From CAYPEK01 sp964409645 (lineage in GTDB: Bacteria > UBP15 > UBA6099): a stretch of 42,212 nucleotides of DNA. The DNA is taken from the NCBI GenBank assembly GCA_964409645.1, contig CAYPEK010000029.1, positions 1 to 42,212 on the forward strand. Reading direction: 5' to 3'. Numbering within the stretch: position 1 is the first letter of the stretch; the number at the start of each line of letters is the position of its first letter. The notes under the pieces were generated by a model. That model saw only the letters and a program-made list of their open reading frames with translations, made no database searches and had not been told where the DNA came from. Below, piece by piece: positions 8,114 through 16,364 of the stretch. The position numbers and the translations under genes were made by a program.

Positions 8114-10578
8114 TACTTTTCTCCTTCCGGCCTTGTGTTTTTGTCTTTACCGGTGTCGCCGCCATTTTTGTCCTGCAGCTTGTTGATTTTCGATTTCCTT
8201 ACCGTCCGCGACTTGAAAGCGTCTGTGGGCTGTTCCTTTCCGGCGATCTTCACCTTGATCGAAGTCGATCCCTGAAGGAACCAGCCTGTCTGCTTCTTCG
8301 CTTTGTTTTTGCTGTCGTCGTCGGCGCCGATGTCCTGATTGTCTTCGCCTTCGCGGTCGGAACTGAACGAATAGCCGAAGGATGAGATTGTCGCTACGAG
8401 TTCGTTGTTGTGGTCGCGTTCGTTGAATTTCTTTATCAGCTCGGCGAAGCTTTTTTCCTTTTCTTTGGCGTTATCCGAGTCTTCGCCGTCCTCCTGATCG
8501 CGCGGAACTTTCGACGAGCCTTCGTCGAGCTTGATGAGGAAATCGCCGAGCGTGAACGCTTCGCGCTGTTTCGTTCCGGAGTAAATGTCGATCACGCCGT
8601 TGCCCGGCGGGATGTCGTCCGGCACTTTGAGAAAAATTGTTTCGTCGATGAGATTCTGCCTGTACGGCCGGAGCTGAACTTTGATGGCGAGCTTTTCGCC
8701 GGGCCTGACGGTCGGAACAGGCTTCTTCGATTTGCCGGTCTGCGCCGCGCCGGGCAGCTTTTGCTTATCGGCGCTTTTTGACGTCTCCGGGCGGTCATTG
8801 TTTTTGTCTTTCGCGGAGTCGCCGCCGGGCGTGCTGTCTCCGGGCGCGGACTGATCGTCCCGCGCGCCGCCGTCGGGCGCCGTTTCGTCTTCGGGGGCAT
8901 TTCCGTTGTCGGGTGATTCTCCAGCATCGGGTGCGTCGCCGTCTCCCGTGTCGATTTTAAATTGCACGTCGGGATATGAGTCTTCGTTGTCGCTGTTGTC
9001 CGATTCACTGTCGTCGGGAATGTATTCCGTGTCCGTGGCCGAGTCCGGCGCAACTGTTCCTGTCGCGGGTTCGGCGTCTTCCGCTGAGGGTTCGATTTCG
9101 GGCACGTCCTCTTCACCGGCGGAGTCCTCGTCTGTTGTGGTGTCCTCATCAACAGAGGAGGCTTCCGGCTTCAGCGAGCTTCCGAGTCCGGCGGCCGGTT
9201 CTTTTTTCTGTATCAGGTCCGCGTCCTCGATCGCCGCGAATTTGTTCGAGTTGTCAACTGTCAAACTTATGTCGAGTTTCGTCACGGATGATTCCGTGAA
9301 CATATTGTCCTGAACGATCGAGAGTCCGCCGATCAGTTCCGTAAGCGAGCGGGCGGAGATGTCGTACTTGTCGAAGTAGATGTTGTCGCGCTTCACGGTT
9401 TCCGCGCAGCCTTCGCAATTGATTGTGAACGAGACTTCGGACGTTCCGCTCCCGATGCGGTCGATCGTGTTGTCGAGGCTTTGCAACACCGCCATCACGA
9501 TCAGGTTTATCAGGATGTCGTTGTCCTTGACGACCTCGAAGCTGAACGATTTTGTCTTGTCGATGTCGCGGTCGGTGACGGTGACTTTGAGCGGGATCAT
9601 CTCCGGGAAGATGTTGAGTTTGCCGAACAGCGCACTGCCGCGGTCCTGAAGCACTTCGCCCCGCATTCCCGCTGTGGACACCAGCTTGTAAGGCATCTCG
9701 GCGCTGTTGACGATTGTGTGAACGTAGGCGTCGGCGAGCAGGTAGTTGACGGCGCCCTTGCGGAAGAACGGGTGTCCGAACATGAGGACGTTGTCGCCGT
9801 CCACCGCGGTGAGCGTACCGGCGGCGGAGATGTCGATGTCGCCGCGCACGAGCTGGACGGAAACCGAGCTTCCCGGTTCGAGCGATGCCGGCCTGATCGA
9901 AGGCGCAAGCGGAGCGCCGCCGGAGTTCAGCCCTTCTATCGGCGCAACTTCGATGCCGCTCTCCTCGAAGAATTTCCTGACGAGCGGGAACGTGCGGGCG
10001 GAGATTCCGCGGACGGCGATCGGCGCGAGCGCGAAGTGGGCTTCGAGAGCGCCGGGTCCGGCGGGCGCGCGGCCGTAGTTTATCCGGTCGTATTTCTTTC
10101 CTTTGTATTCGAATGTTTTTTCGAGGGGAACCACGCTTGTTTTCTGCTTGTCGCGGTCGGTGATTTTCAGCATTATCTCGATTGGCGTCACGCCGCCGAG
10201 TTTGTGGTCGGTGTTCGGGAAAGTGAGCGCGAGCGCGCCGATGAGTTTGTCGTTGATATACACGGGCGAGCCGCTCATGCCCATCGCGACACCGCCGCAT
10301 TTGTCGGTCTCCGTGCCGGTGAGCTCAATGAGAATCAACGCTTCGCCCGACATGCCCGCGCCGGGGAGTATGCTTTTCACGACGATCGGAAACTTCTGAA
10401 CTTTCAGCCCGGAAAAAACGGTTTTCGCGTATCCGGTCATTCCCGGTTTTACTTTTGCGAGAGGAAGGATCGGGTCGAGAGGCCGCGCGCAGGCCGGTGT
10501 TGCTAAAATGAGAATGAGCGCCAGAACCGGCAGAATTTCAGCTCCGAACGAAACCGCCTTTAGAATTTTCTTATTCAT
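8113..10578 (-). CDS. Secreted SpoIVB-type (S55) serine peptidase with acidic linker
   Basis: An 821-residue exported protein. A signal peptide or N-terminal anchor covers residues 1-31. It is followed by a SpoIVB peptidase (MEROPS S55) domain: KPGMTGYAKTVFSG at 44-57, the nucleophile loop MGMSGSPVYI with candidate Ser102, and LMFGHPFFRKGAVNYLL near 268, which holds the conserved FGHP. Residues about 460-620 form a low-complexity Asp/Glu/Ser/Gly/Pro linker. A probable beta-rich domain (VRPGEKLAIKVQLRPYRQN onwards) and a basic C-terminal tail end the protein. In sporulators SpoIVB triggers sigma-K processing; in non-sporulating phyla this family has no settled role. It is the first gene of the leftward run that includes purEBC. 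Peptidase activity is inferred from the motif. Confidence 0.82.
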   Translation of the reverse strand: MNKKILKAVSFGAEILPVLALILILATPACARPLDPILPLAKVKPGMTGYAKTVFSGLKVQKFPIVVKSILPGAGMSGEALILIELTGTETDKCGGVAMGMSGSPVYINDKLIGALALTFPNTDHKLGGVTPIEIMLKITDRDKQKTSVVPLEKTFEYKGKKYDRINYGRAPAGPGALEAHFALAPIAVRGISARTFPLVRKFFEESGIEVAPIEGLNSGGAPLAPSIRPASLEPGSSVSVQLVRGDIDISAAGTLTAVDGDNVLMFGHPFFRKGAVNYLLADAYVHTIVNSAEMPYKLVSTAGMRGEVLQDRGSALFGKLNIFPEMIPLKVTVTDRDIDKTKSFSFEVVKDNDILINLIVMAVLQSLDNTIDRIGSGTSEVSFTINCEGCAETVKRDNIYFDKYDISARSLTELIGGLSIVQDNMFTESSVTKLDISLTVDNSNKFAAIEDADLIQKKEPAAGLGSSLKPEASSVDEDTTTDEDSAGEEDVPEIEPSAEDAEPATGTVAPDSATDTEYIPDDSESDNSDNEDSYPDVQFKIDTGDGDAPDAGESPDNGNAPEDETAPDGGARDDQSAPGDSTPGGDSAKDKNNDRPETSKSADKQKLPGAAQTGKSKKPVPTVRPGEKLAIKVQLRPYRQNLIDETIFLKVPDDIPPGNGVIDIYSGTKQREAFTLGDFLIKLDEGSSKVPRDQEDGEDSDNAKEKEKSFAELIKKFNERDHNNELVATISSFGYSFSSDREGEDNQDIGADDDSKNKAKKQTGWFLQGSTSIKVKIAGKEQPTDAFKSRTVRKSKINKLQDKNGGDTGKDKNTRPEGEK

Positions 10579-10634
10579 AATATGATGTCCCTGTTTCAGC
10601 GCGGCCCGATATCCGCAGCCTTGCGCAAACCGAT

Positions 10635-10663
10635 ATTATAAACCGACAACAGTTTAAATTATA
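10635..10663 (-). promoter_or_regulatory. Candidate promoter(s) of the S55-pur-pil run
   Basis: Two TATAAT hexamers on the minus strand, at 10635-10640 and 10658-10663, would give leaders of roughly 50-70 bases. No good -35 is seen for either, so this rests on the hexamers and on position alone. Confidence 0.35.
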
Positions 10664-10758
10664 GTGCCGGAGGAAAGCCGCGACGATTAGAGATGGAAGA
10701 AGTTTGAGCGTCGCGCATCGGTTTTCCGAAAATAAACAGCAGCAATCCGCAACTTTAT

Positions 10759-10786
10759 TTGCCATACGGGTTCGAGGTGGTATAAT
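10759..10786 (+). promoter_or_regulatory. Sigma-70-type promoter with extended -10, before TolQ-like gene
   Basis: TTGCCA (10759-10764), a 16-base spacer, and TATAAT (10781-10786) preceded by TGG, giving an extended -10 TGGTATAAT. Transcription would begin near 10793, about 17 bases before the GTG start at 10810. The same TGGTATAAT core is found before the transaldolase gene. Confidence 0.7.
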
Positions 10787-10809
10787 GCCTGAAAACGCGG
10801 CGGCAGACA

Positions 10810-11430
10810 GTGCGCCGGAAGCAGGTGATCGCCATAGGAACGGAATTGAGTTTATATTTCAAAAGTCCGACATTTATCGTTCTTGCCCTCATGTCGATAT
10901 ATTCGATAGCGATAATGCTGGGGCAGGCGCACTATCTGATCACAAGGAAGGAAGACGTGCGCGGACTGTATCGTTTTCTCGAAGACGAAAAGAAACAGGA
11001 TAAGGACCTCGAATCGTTCGCGGCGGCGAAGAACACGCCGCACAGGCTGCTCATCCGCGAGGGAATGAAGCACATCATGAAGCCGACGGAGACGCTGATT
11101 GCGCTTCTCGGCGAAGAGGCAAAAGGGTTACGCTGGGAGGCGGAGCAGCGGCTCGCCGCGCTTGGCACGATAGCAAACATAGCGCCGTTTGTCGGGTTGT
11201 TCGGCACGGTGATCGGAGTTATCCGGGCGTTCCACTCGATCGCGCTCGAGGGCGGCGGCCCGACGGCGGTGGCGAGCGGGATTTCGGAGGCGCTGATCTC
11301 GACGGCGGCGGGGCTGTTCGTCGCCATCCCGGCGGTTGTCGCCTACAATTTTTTCCTTAAAAAAGCGCGCAGGCTCAGCATCGAACTTGAGCGTGTTTCG
11401 ACTCTTATTATTCACAGGTCGAGGAAATAA
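10810..11430 (+). CDS. MotA/TolQ/ExbB proton channel family protein, pair 1
   Basis: A ~206-residue inner-membrane protein of the TolQ/ExbB family, the stator that uses proton flow to drive TonB, TolA or related rods. One membrane helix lies near residues 20-38. The diagnostic helices 2 and 3 follow, AALGTIANIAPFVGLFGTVIGVIRAF and GISEALISTAAGLFVAIPAVVAYNFF (about residues 118-180). The N-terminal start is uncertain: GTG 10810 is used here, GTG 10825 and TTG 10846 are also possible, and none has a strong Shine-Dalgarno sequence. The stop overlaps the next start as TAATG. With its partner it could be a Tol-type or Exb-type motor; there is no tolA, tolB or pal nearby. Confidence 0.88.
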   Translation: MRRKQVIAIGTELSLYFKSPTFIVLALMSIYSIAIMLGQAHYLITRKEDVRGLYRFLEDEKKQDKDLESFAAAKNTPHRLLIREGMKHIMKPTETLIALLGEEAKGLRWEAEQRLAALGTIANIAPFVGLFGTVIGVIRAFHSIALEGGGPTAVASGISEALISTAAGLFVAIPAVVAYNFFLKKARRLSIELERVSTLIIHRSRK

Positions 11431-11858
11431 TGATGAACATCGGCAACTCTGACGACACGCCTTTCCTCGCCGAGATCAACATGATCCCGTTTATCGACGT
11501 AGCGCTCGTGCTGCTTATCATTTTCATGATAATCACGCCGGTCATGCTGCTGAAGTCGATACAGGTGCAGTTGCCAAAGTCGGCCTCCTCGAAGCAACTC
11601 CCGACGAAGAGCGTGGTTGTCACGATCAAGCGTGACGGGACGGTGCTTCTGAACAACGAACCGGTCGCGCCGGGAACGCTGAGAGACCATGTGGCGGCGC
11701 TGATGGATCAGAAGCCGGACAGCGCGGTGATCTATGCCGACAAGAAGACCGACGTTGCGACGGTGGTGGACATAATAGATCAGATAGAGGCGGCGGGGCT
11801 GCACGCCATCAGCCTGACGACCGAGCGCAAGAATTCTCCTGTTGCTGTTCCGCAATGA
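11430..11858 (+). CDS. ExbD/TolR family protein, pair 1
   Basis: A 142-residue bitopic inner-membrane protein. The single helix (about residues 13-38) begins with EINMIPFIDVALVLLIIF and includes the Asp that carries protons in ExbD/TolR. The periplasmic part (LPKSASSKQ... to the C-terminus) has the usual beta-alpha fold with VVVTIKRDGTVLLNN and IYADKKTDVATVVDIID. It starts on the last base of the TolQ-like stop codon (TAATG), so the two are coupled. Its stop is followed by a strikingly A+T-rich spacer before a second ExbB/ExbD pair. Confidence 0.92.
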   Translation: MMNIGNSDDTPFLAEINMIPFIDVALVLLIIFMIITPVMLLKSIQVQLPKSASSKQLPTKSVVVTIKRDGTVLLNNEPVAPGTLRDHVAALMDQKPDSAVIYADKKTDVATVVDIIDQIEAAGLHAISLTTERKNSPVAVPQ

Positions 11859-12268
11859 ATTAATCGTTTTGAAATCAAGATAAAGCAAAAATCAATCGAC
11901 AAAAAAGACATCACAAATAGCCATATTTACGCACTATAAGCGACAACAATAAGTTTTCACGAATTCAGACGCCTTATTTAGTATTTTGAAGCATGTTCAA
12001 GCACAAAAATCCATAAAAATCGAAACCGATTGAACATAATTTGATTTCAGGTGTCAGATTAGGCAATGAAAAAACATAGAAAATAAAAGGGCACAAAATT
12101 TTATTATGAGTATATTTAAGTATTTTTATATTAGACTTGATTTTATCTTTTCACCATAATAAAATACAGAAAATTTGAAGGGCACTTTTTAGCATTTTGT
12201 AAAATAATAAAAAACTTTTGGAAACTTTTGACCAAAAAAACAACATATCAAAATGACGGAGGGTGAAG
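11859..12268. other. A+T-rich spacer between the two ExbB/ExbD pairs
   Basis: This stretch of 410 bases has no supportable gene. Its base composition is unlike its neighbours: only 25 of the 120 bases at 12061-12180 are G or C. It holds A- and T-tracts, repeated AAAATTT/TTTTA words, a promoter-like pair (12137-12165) and, at its end, the Shine-Dalgarno GGAGGG of the next gene. It could be a regulatory upstream region with curved DNA, or the remains of an inserted element; no terminal repeats were seen. Confidence 0.6.
12137..12165 (+). promoter_or_regulatory. Candidate promoter for ExbB/ExbD pair 2
   Basis: TTGATT (12137-12142), a 17-base spacer and TAAAAT (12160-12165) match a sigma-70 promoter. 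It would leave a leader of about 97 bases. Such matches arise easily in A+T-rich DNA, so the confidence is modest. Confidence 0.42.
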
Positions 12269-12895
12269 ATGAAGGCGTTTCTCGAAATCATCCAAAAGGG
12301 CGGCCCGGTAATGTACCCGCTATTGCTATGCTCGGTAGTAGCACTGGCGATTTCCATCGAGAGGTTGTACAGCCTGACCCGCGCGAACACTGATCCGAAG
12401 AAGCTGATGGACAAGGTTAAGGAGGCGGTGAGGAAGCGCGATTTCCGCGTAGCGATCGGCTACTGCGACGCGACGCCCGGCCCGGTGGCCAATGTGCTCG
12501 CGACGGTGATCGACCTCAGAGAGCTGCCGGTCGAGGAAGTGAGAGAGGGCGTCAATGAGACGGTTCTTTCGGAGACGCCGCGTCTCGAACGGGGGCTTCC
12601 GACGCTGTCAACGCTGATCACGGTGTCGCCGCTGCTGGGGCTGCTCGGGACGATCACGGGCCTGATGAAGCTGTTCAACATCATCGCGGGCGGCGAGATC
12701 GGCAACAGCGAGAAGCTGTCGTCGGGGATCGCCGAGGCGCTGATCACGACGGCAACCGGCCTGATAATCGCGATCACGTTCATGGTGATACACAACCTTC
12801 TTTCGACGAGGGTGGACCGGATACTCAACCAGATGGAGAAGTCGGTGACTGAGTTGCTGAATTTCATCCGGACGGAGGATCGGAAAGATGTTTAA
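12269..12895 (+). CDS. MotA/TolQ/ExbB proton channel family protein, pair 2
   Basis: A 208-residue three-helix inner-membrane protein of the ExbB/TolQ family. An N-terminal helix (GGPVMYPLLLCSVVALAISIERLY, about residues 10-33) is followed by a cytoplasmic loop, then LSTLITVSPLLGLLGTITGLMKLF and GIAEALITTATGLIIAITFMVIHNLL, the conserved pore helices. The ATG at 12269 is chosen over the GTG six bases earlier because GGAGGG ends five bases before it. The C-terminus overlaps the start of the ExbD-like gene by eight bases. It is more ExbB-like than pair 1, with the GGPVMYPL start typical of ExbB, and probably drives the TonB-like protein encoded two genes later. Confidence 0.93.
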   Translation: MKAFLEIIQKGGPVMYPLLLCSVVALAISIERLYSLTRANTDPKKLMDKVKEAVRKRDFRVAIGYCDATPGPVANVLATVIDLRELPVEEVREGVNETVLSETPRLERGLPTLSTLITVSPLLGLLGTITGLMKLFNIIAGGEIGNSEKLSSGIAEALITTATGLIIAITFMVIHNLLSTRVDRILNQMEKSVTELLNFIRTEDRKDV

Positions 12896-13322
12896 ATTCA
12901 AGCGCACATCAAGACTGCGGCCTTTCGTGGATTTCACGCCGCTGATCGACTGCGCGTTCACTCTGATCATATTCTTCGCCGTGACGACGACGATGATCAC
13001 CGCGTACACCGGGATGAAGATCAACCTGCCGAAGAAGTCTCAGGTGGAAGACCTGCCGAAGTACGTGCAGATATCGGTGAAACGCGGGGACGCGGGATAC
13101 AGCGTGTTTTTCAAGGACATGCAGGTTCAGGAAGAAACGCTTGGCGACATGATAAAGAACGAGCTGGTAAAAAATCCTGAAGCGTCGTTTGTGGTGGCAG
13201 CCGAACCGGAGGTCGTTTACGACAACGTGATTAAGGTTGTGGACATAGCGAACGAGGCGGGCGCCACCAAGATTGCGCTGCAGTTGAACCGGAAGGGCAA
13301 TGAAAAAGAAGCCGAGAGATAA
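12888..13322 (+). CDS. ExbD/TolR family protein, pair 2
   Basis: A 144-residue ExbD-like protein. It has a short cytoplasmic basic start, one helix (about residues 16-40) beginning PLIDCAFTLIIFFAV with the proton-carrying Asp, and a periplasmic domain (INLPKKSQVED onwards) ending in a basic tail. It overlaps the ExbB-like gene by eight bases and the downstream TonB-like gene by 23, so exbB-exbD-tonB here read as one tightly coupled set. A Cys directly follows the key Asp, where aliphatic residues are usual. Confidence 0.92.
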   Translation: MFKFKRTSRLRPFVDFTPLIDCAFTLIIFFAVTTTMITAYTGMKINLPKKSQVEDLPKYVQISVKRGDAGYSVFFKDMQVQEETLGDMIKNELVKNPEASFVVAAEPEVVYDNVIKVVDIANEAGATKIALQLNRKGNEKEAER

Positions 13323-14124
13323 AAAGAAGGACGAGCAGAAAAGGACCGCGGCAGCGTACTTTCTGTCGTTGCTGTTTCACGCTTTGCTGTTTCTGCTGTT
13401 CGGGTTGTTGTTCGGCGGCGGCGGCGGCGTGGCGAGCGGCGGTATCGAAGGGTCGAATCTCGTTCCGATAGGGGTTGTCCGCAATCCCGGAGAGCCGGCG
13501 CAGGGCAGGAAGGTGCCGGTTTCGACGTCGAGTTCGAGAACGACCGAGTCGTCAATCGACAACAGGAATGTCGTGACGTCGGAAGATTCGCCGGTCGTGG
13601 TGAAGGACAAAAAAGATAAGAAGGAACGGAACGAGCAGGAGCAGGTTGTTAAGACGAAGCCGATAGCGCTTTCGCAGCGGACCGAGCAGCCGGGCGAAGG
13701 GCCTAAGTCGGGCGCTCAGACGCCCGGGCAGGGCGGCGGAACCGGCGGCTCCGGCGGCAACGAGAGAAGTCCCGACAACGGGTTGGGCGACGGCAGCGGC
13801 AATAGTTCGTCAGCCGGTGTCGGAACGGGCACGGGTCCGTTCCCGTTCGGCGTTTTCAATCTCGACAGTGTTCCGGACTGCAAGAAGGACGACGCGGATA
13901 ACGACAGCCTGAAATTCAGTTACGACGTCACGTACAAGGGCGGCGATTTTCAGGTTGTGTTCTCCGGCGGCACGGTGCAGGCGGACCCGGCGACGATCGA
14001 GCAGACGAGAAGGATGATTATGAGGGATTTCTCGCCGGAAAAGTTGAACGACAACAATAAGATTTACAAAGGGGCGATACGGTGCCGTTGCGGATCGGAC
14101 CCGAAATGCTGGCTGGTCAAATGA
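13300..14124 (+). CDS. TonB/TolA-like energy-transducing protein with unknown C-terminal domain
   Basis: A 274-residue protein with a highly basic cytoplasmic start (residues 1-15), a single membrane helix (about 17-39), a long Gly/Ser/Thr/Lys-rich periplasmic linker (about 40-185) and a compact C-terminal domain (about 190-274). Within the helix Ser23-x3-His27 matches the SxxxH motif through which TonB and TolA contact ExbB/TolQ. With the overlapping exbB-exbD pair this argues for a proton-driven rod. The C-terminal domain (FNLDSVPDC..., DVTYKGGDFQVVF, CRCGSDPKC near the end) has four cysteines and does not look like the known TonB or TolA C-termini to me. Its target is therefore unknown. 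The stop overlaps the next start (ATGA). Confidence 0.72.
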   Translation: MKKKPRDKKKDEQKRTAAAYFLSLLFHALLFLLFGLLFGGGGGVASGGIEGSNLVPIGVVRNPGEPAQGRKVPVSTSSSRTTESSIDNRNVVTSEDSPVVVKDKKDKKERNEQEQVVKTKPIALSQRTEQPGEGPKSGAQTPGQGGGTGGSGGNERSPDNGLGDGSGNSSSAGVGTGTGPFPFGVFNLDSVPDCKKDDADNDSLKFSYDVTYKGGDFQVVFSGGTVQADPATIEQTRRMIMRDFSPEKLNDNNKIYKGAIRCRCGSDPKCWLVK

Positions 14125-16298
14125 TGATGAAAAAAACGAAAAAACCGATTTTCCGGAGTTTGATCGTTCTTGTGATGTTGCTGGCGCTGGCGACAGCCGG
14201 CGCACGGATTTTCGCGGCGTCCGAGGTCGAAATAAAGAAAACGGAGCCGACATCGCAGTCTGAGTCTGCTCCTTCGCCGGCCGCGGCGCCCGCGGAAGGA
14301 CAGACTGCCGGCGAAGAACCCGTGCCGATGCAGCCTGCGGAAGAACAGTCGGATGAGCCGGAATACACTGGCCCGAAGGAAATCGATGCCACCAACGACT
14401 TCGTGAAGATAATCGTGAATACAATGCCGGTTGACACGGGGCGGTTTCTCGTGCGCACGGTGAAGGGCGACCCGACGCGTGACACGGATGACAATAAGAT
14501 ACTGATATACGGCGGGGCGCAGCCGTGGACTTCGTACACGACGATCCGCGTGGACGGACAGAACTACGTGTTCGGCGGCAAGACAAAGCGGCGCGCGGGT
14601 CGCGACGCGCTGTACGGCGAAGTGACGGAACAGCCGCACATCGTGGGCAACTCGGTGGTGACGCGGTGCAGCATCGCCGGGCTCGACGTTACGCAGACGC
14701 TGAGCATCGCGGGCGGCCCGGTTTCAAAGCTGTACGACACGGTGAAAATTTCCTATTCGGTGAAGAACACGACGGGGCAGTCCCACACGGTGGGAATGCG
14801 GGTTGTGATCGATACGTTGCTCGGAAGCAACGACGCCTCGCCGTTCAAAGTGGGCGACCGCAGCATCACGTCGGAGACGGAGTTGAGCGGCGCGGATATA
14901 CTGGACTATTGGATTGCGTACGACTCGCTCGAAGACCCGGGCGTGGTCGCGCGCGGAACTCTTCGCGGGCCCGGGTTGGACACGCCGGATCGCGTTGTGT
15001 TCACGAATTGGGGGAAGCTGGCGGACAGCCTGTGGGATTTCACGGTTGTGCCGGGCACGCCGTTCCAGCGCGAGGGCGAGAGCTCGATGGACAGCGCGAC
15101 GGCGCTCTACTGGAATGAGAATTCGATCTCGCCGCAGGGCGAGCTTAATTTTACAACTCTGTATGGTATCGAATATCTGAACGTGACGGGCGATGTGCTG
15201 AGCATAGGCGCGCTGAGGAATCTCGGCGAGTGGCCGACGGCAAAGAATCAGATACGCCCGTACACGCTTTATGCTTATGTATCCGACACATCGAAGATCG
15301 ACCTGACGGATGTGACGATTTCGCTCGATCTGCCGGACGGTATCGAGCTCGCGGGCGACGACAACGGAGTGCGCTCGCTCGGAAAGCTCGTACCCGGTCA
15401 GGAGCAGACGGTGGGCTGGGTGGTGCAGCCGAAGATCGCGGCCGGCGGCGAGAAGGAGATAAAGATCGTCGGCACCGCGAAGGAAGTTGCGGAACAGGTT
15501 GTGCTCAAGACGAACGTGACGCTTCTGTCTCCGCCGGGTATCGACGCCAAGATCGAGTCGCCGGAGCAGGTGAAGAAGGCTGCGACGCGTGCGTTCGGGC
15601 CGTACGGGCCTCCGTTTCAGGTGCAGATCAAATGCAAGAACAACGGCGGTTCGCCGATTGACAACCTGATGGTGGAGCTTGTGCTGCCGCAGGGGTTGGA
15701 GTTCCCGCACATCCAGAAGCCGGATCAGGTGTACAGCCGGCTGGAGGGCCATCAAGAAGTCGTATTCTCGTGGAAGGTGAATGCGACGGGCGAGAGGTCC
15801 GGCGACATGAAGCTCGGGTTCAAGATCATATCTGACAGCACCGAGGACAAATATATCGAGAAGCCGATAACCGTGGATCCGCTGCCGGTGGCGATCGGCT
15901 GGAGCGGAGTACCGGAGAGCGCGGCGAAGAACATGTTCTTCACGGCCGAGCTTTTCGTCACGGATATCAAGAGTCTCGGCGATGCGGAATTCTCGGTGAA
16001 GTACGACCCGAAGGTGCTGCAGGTTGTGCGCGTTTCGCAGGGTACGCTGTTCGTGGAGAACGGGCAGCCGCTTCCGTGGGACGAGCCTCAGATCGACTCG
16101 AAGGCGGGAATGGTGACCGGGATAAAGGGCCGGCGCACGTCGCCGATCGACAACACGGAAGGCTCGCTTGTGCTGATCCACTTCCGCGCGCTGGGGCCGG
16201 GAGAAAGCAAGATCGATATTTCGGACCTGATGATGACGGACATGAGCGGGAACCGGATCGACTATCAGTTCGATCCGGCGAAGATAACGGTTAAATAA
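14121..16298 (+). CDS. Large secreted protein with C-terminal cohesin domain
   Basis: A ~725-residue exported protein. A basic start and hydrophobic core (residues 1-34, ending ARIFAAS) form a signal peptide, followed by a Pro/Glu-rich linker to about residue 90. A long beta-rich region of unknown family spans about 95-430 (contains QPWTSYTTIRVDGQNYVFGG). Two CARDB/DUF11-like beta-sandwich modules follow (DVTISLDLPDGIELAG; NLMVELVLPQGLEF). The last ~135 residues resemble a cohesin domain: FTAELFVTDIKSLGDAEFSVKYDPKVLQV, then GSLVLIHFRALGPGESKIDI. ATG 14121 is chosen because it overlaps the previous stop and begins the signal peptide; an in-frame upstream ATG at 14082 lies inside the TonB-like gene. 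No dockerin or glycoside hydrolase is nearby. Confidence 0.78.
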   Translation: MMMKKTKKPIFRSLIVLVMLLALATAGARIFAASEVEIKKTEPTSQSESAPSPAAAPAEGQTAGEEPVPMQPAEEQSDEPEYTGPKEIDATNDFVKIIVNTMPVDTGRFLVRTVKGDPTRDTDDNKILIYGGAQPWTSYTTIRVDGQNYVFGGKTKRRAGRDALYGEVTEQPHIVGNSVVTRCSIAGLDVTQTLSIAGGPVSKLYDTVKISYSVKNTTGQSHTVGMRVVIDTLLGSNDASPFKVGDRSITSETELSGADILDYWIAYDSLEDPGVVARGTLRGPGLDTPDRVVFTNWGKLADSLWDFTVVPGTPFQREGESSMDSATALYWNENSISPQGELNFTTLYGIEYLNVTGDVLSIGALRNLGEWPTAKNQIRPYTLYAYVSDTSKIDLTDVTISLDLPDGIELAGDDNGVRSLGKLVPGQEQTVGWVVQPKIAAGGEKEIKIVGTAKEVAEQVVLKTNVTLLSPPGIDAKIESPEQVKKAATRAFGPYGPPFQVQIKCKNNGGSPIDNLMVELVLPQGLEFPHIQKPDQVYSRLEGHQEVVFSWKVNATGERSGDMKLGFKIISDSTEDKYIEKPITVDPLPVAIGWSGVPESAAKNMFFTAELFVTDIKSLGDAEFSVKYDPKVLQVVRVSQGTLFVENGQPLPWDEPQIDSKAGMVTGIKGRRTSPIDNTEGSLVLIHFRALGPGESKIDISDLMMTDMSGNRIDYQFDPAKITVK

Positions 16299-16302
16299 AA
16301 CG

Positions 16303-16326
16303 CCGTCCGGCAACTCGTGCGGACGG
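16303..16326 (+). terminator. Intercistronic hairpin without U-tract
   Basis: CCGTCCG (16303-16309) and CGGACGG (16320-16326) form a perfect seven-base stem with a ten-base loop. No T-run follows, so it is more likely an mRNA-stabilising or processing hairpin than a true intrinsic terminator. It separates the cohesin-domain gene from the SLH gene. Confidence 0.35.
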
Positions 16327-16364
16327 TCCGGTTGAATCGATTAAAAGAAAAGGAGACGAGGATT

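Larger units (their letters stand above)
10579..10809. other. Divergent intergenic spacer between S55 and TolQ-like genes
   Basis: This spacer separates two large divergent runs. On the minus strand two TATAAT hexamers (10635-10640 and 10658-10663) lie 56 and 79 bases before the S55 start, without a convincing -35. On the plus strand a good promoter lies at 10759-10786. A short frame on the plus strand (from ATG 10785) runs into the TolQ-like gene out of phase; nothing suggests that it is a gene. Confidence 0.6.

Noticed and set aside
10785..11003. Plus-strand frame beginning ATGCCTGAAAACG, overlapping the TolQ-like start
   Set aside because: It lies out of phase within the TolQ-like gene, its ATG overlaps the -10 box, and its product has no recognisable feature.
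14724..16313. Long minus-strand open frame opposite the cohesin gene
   Set aside because: Arg/His-rich composition typical of an antisense shadow of a G+C-rich gene; it has no ribosome-binding site or domain.
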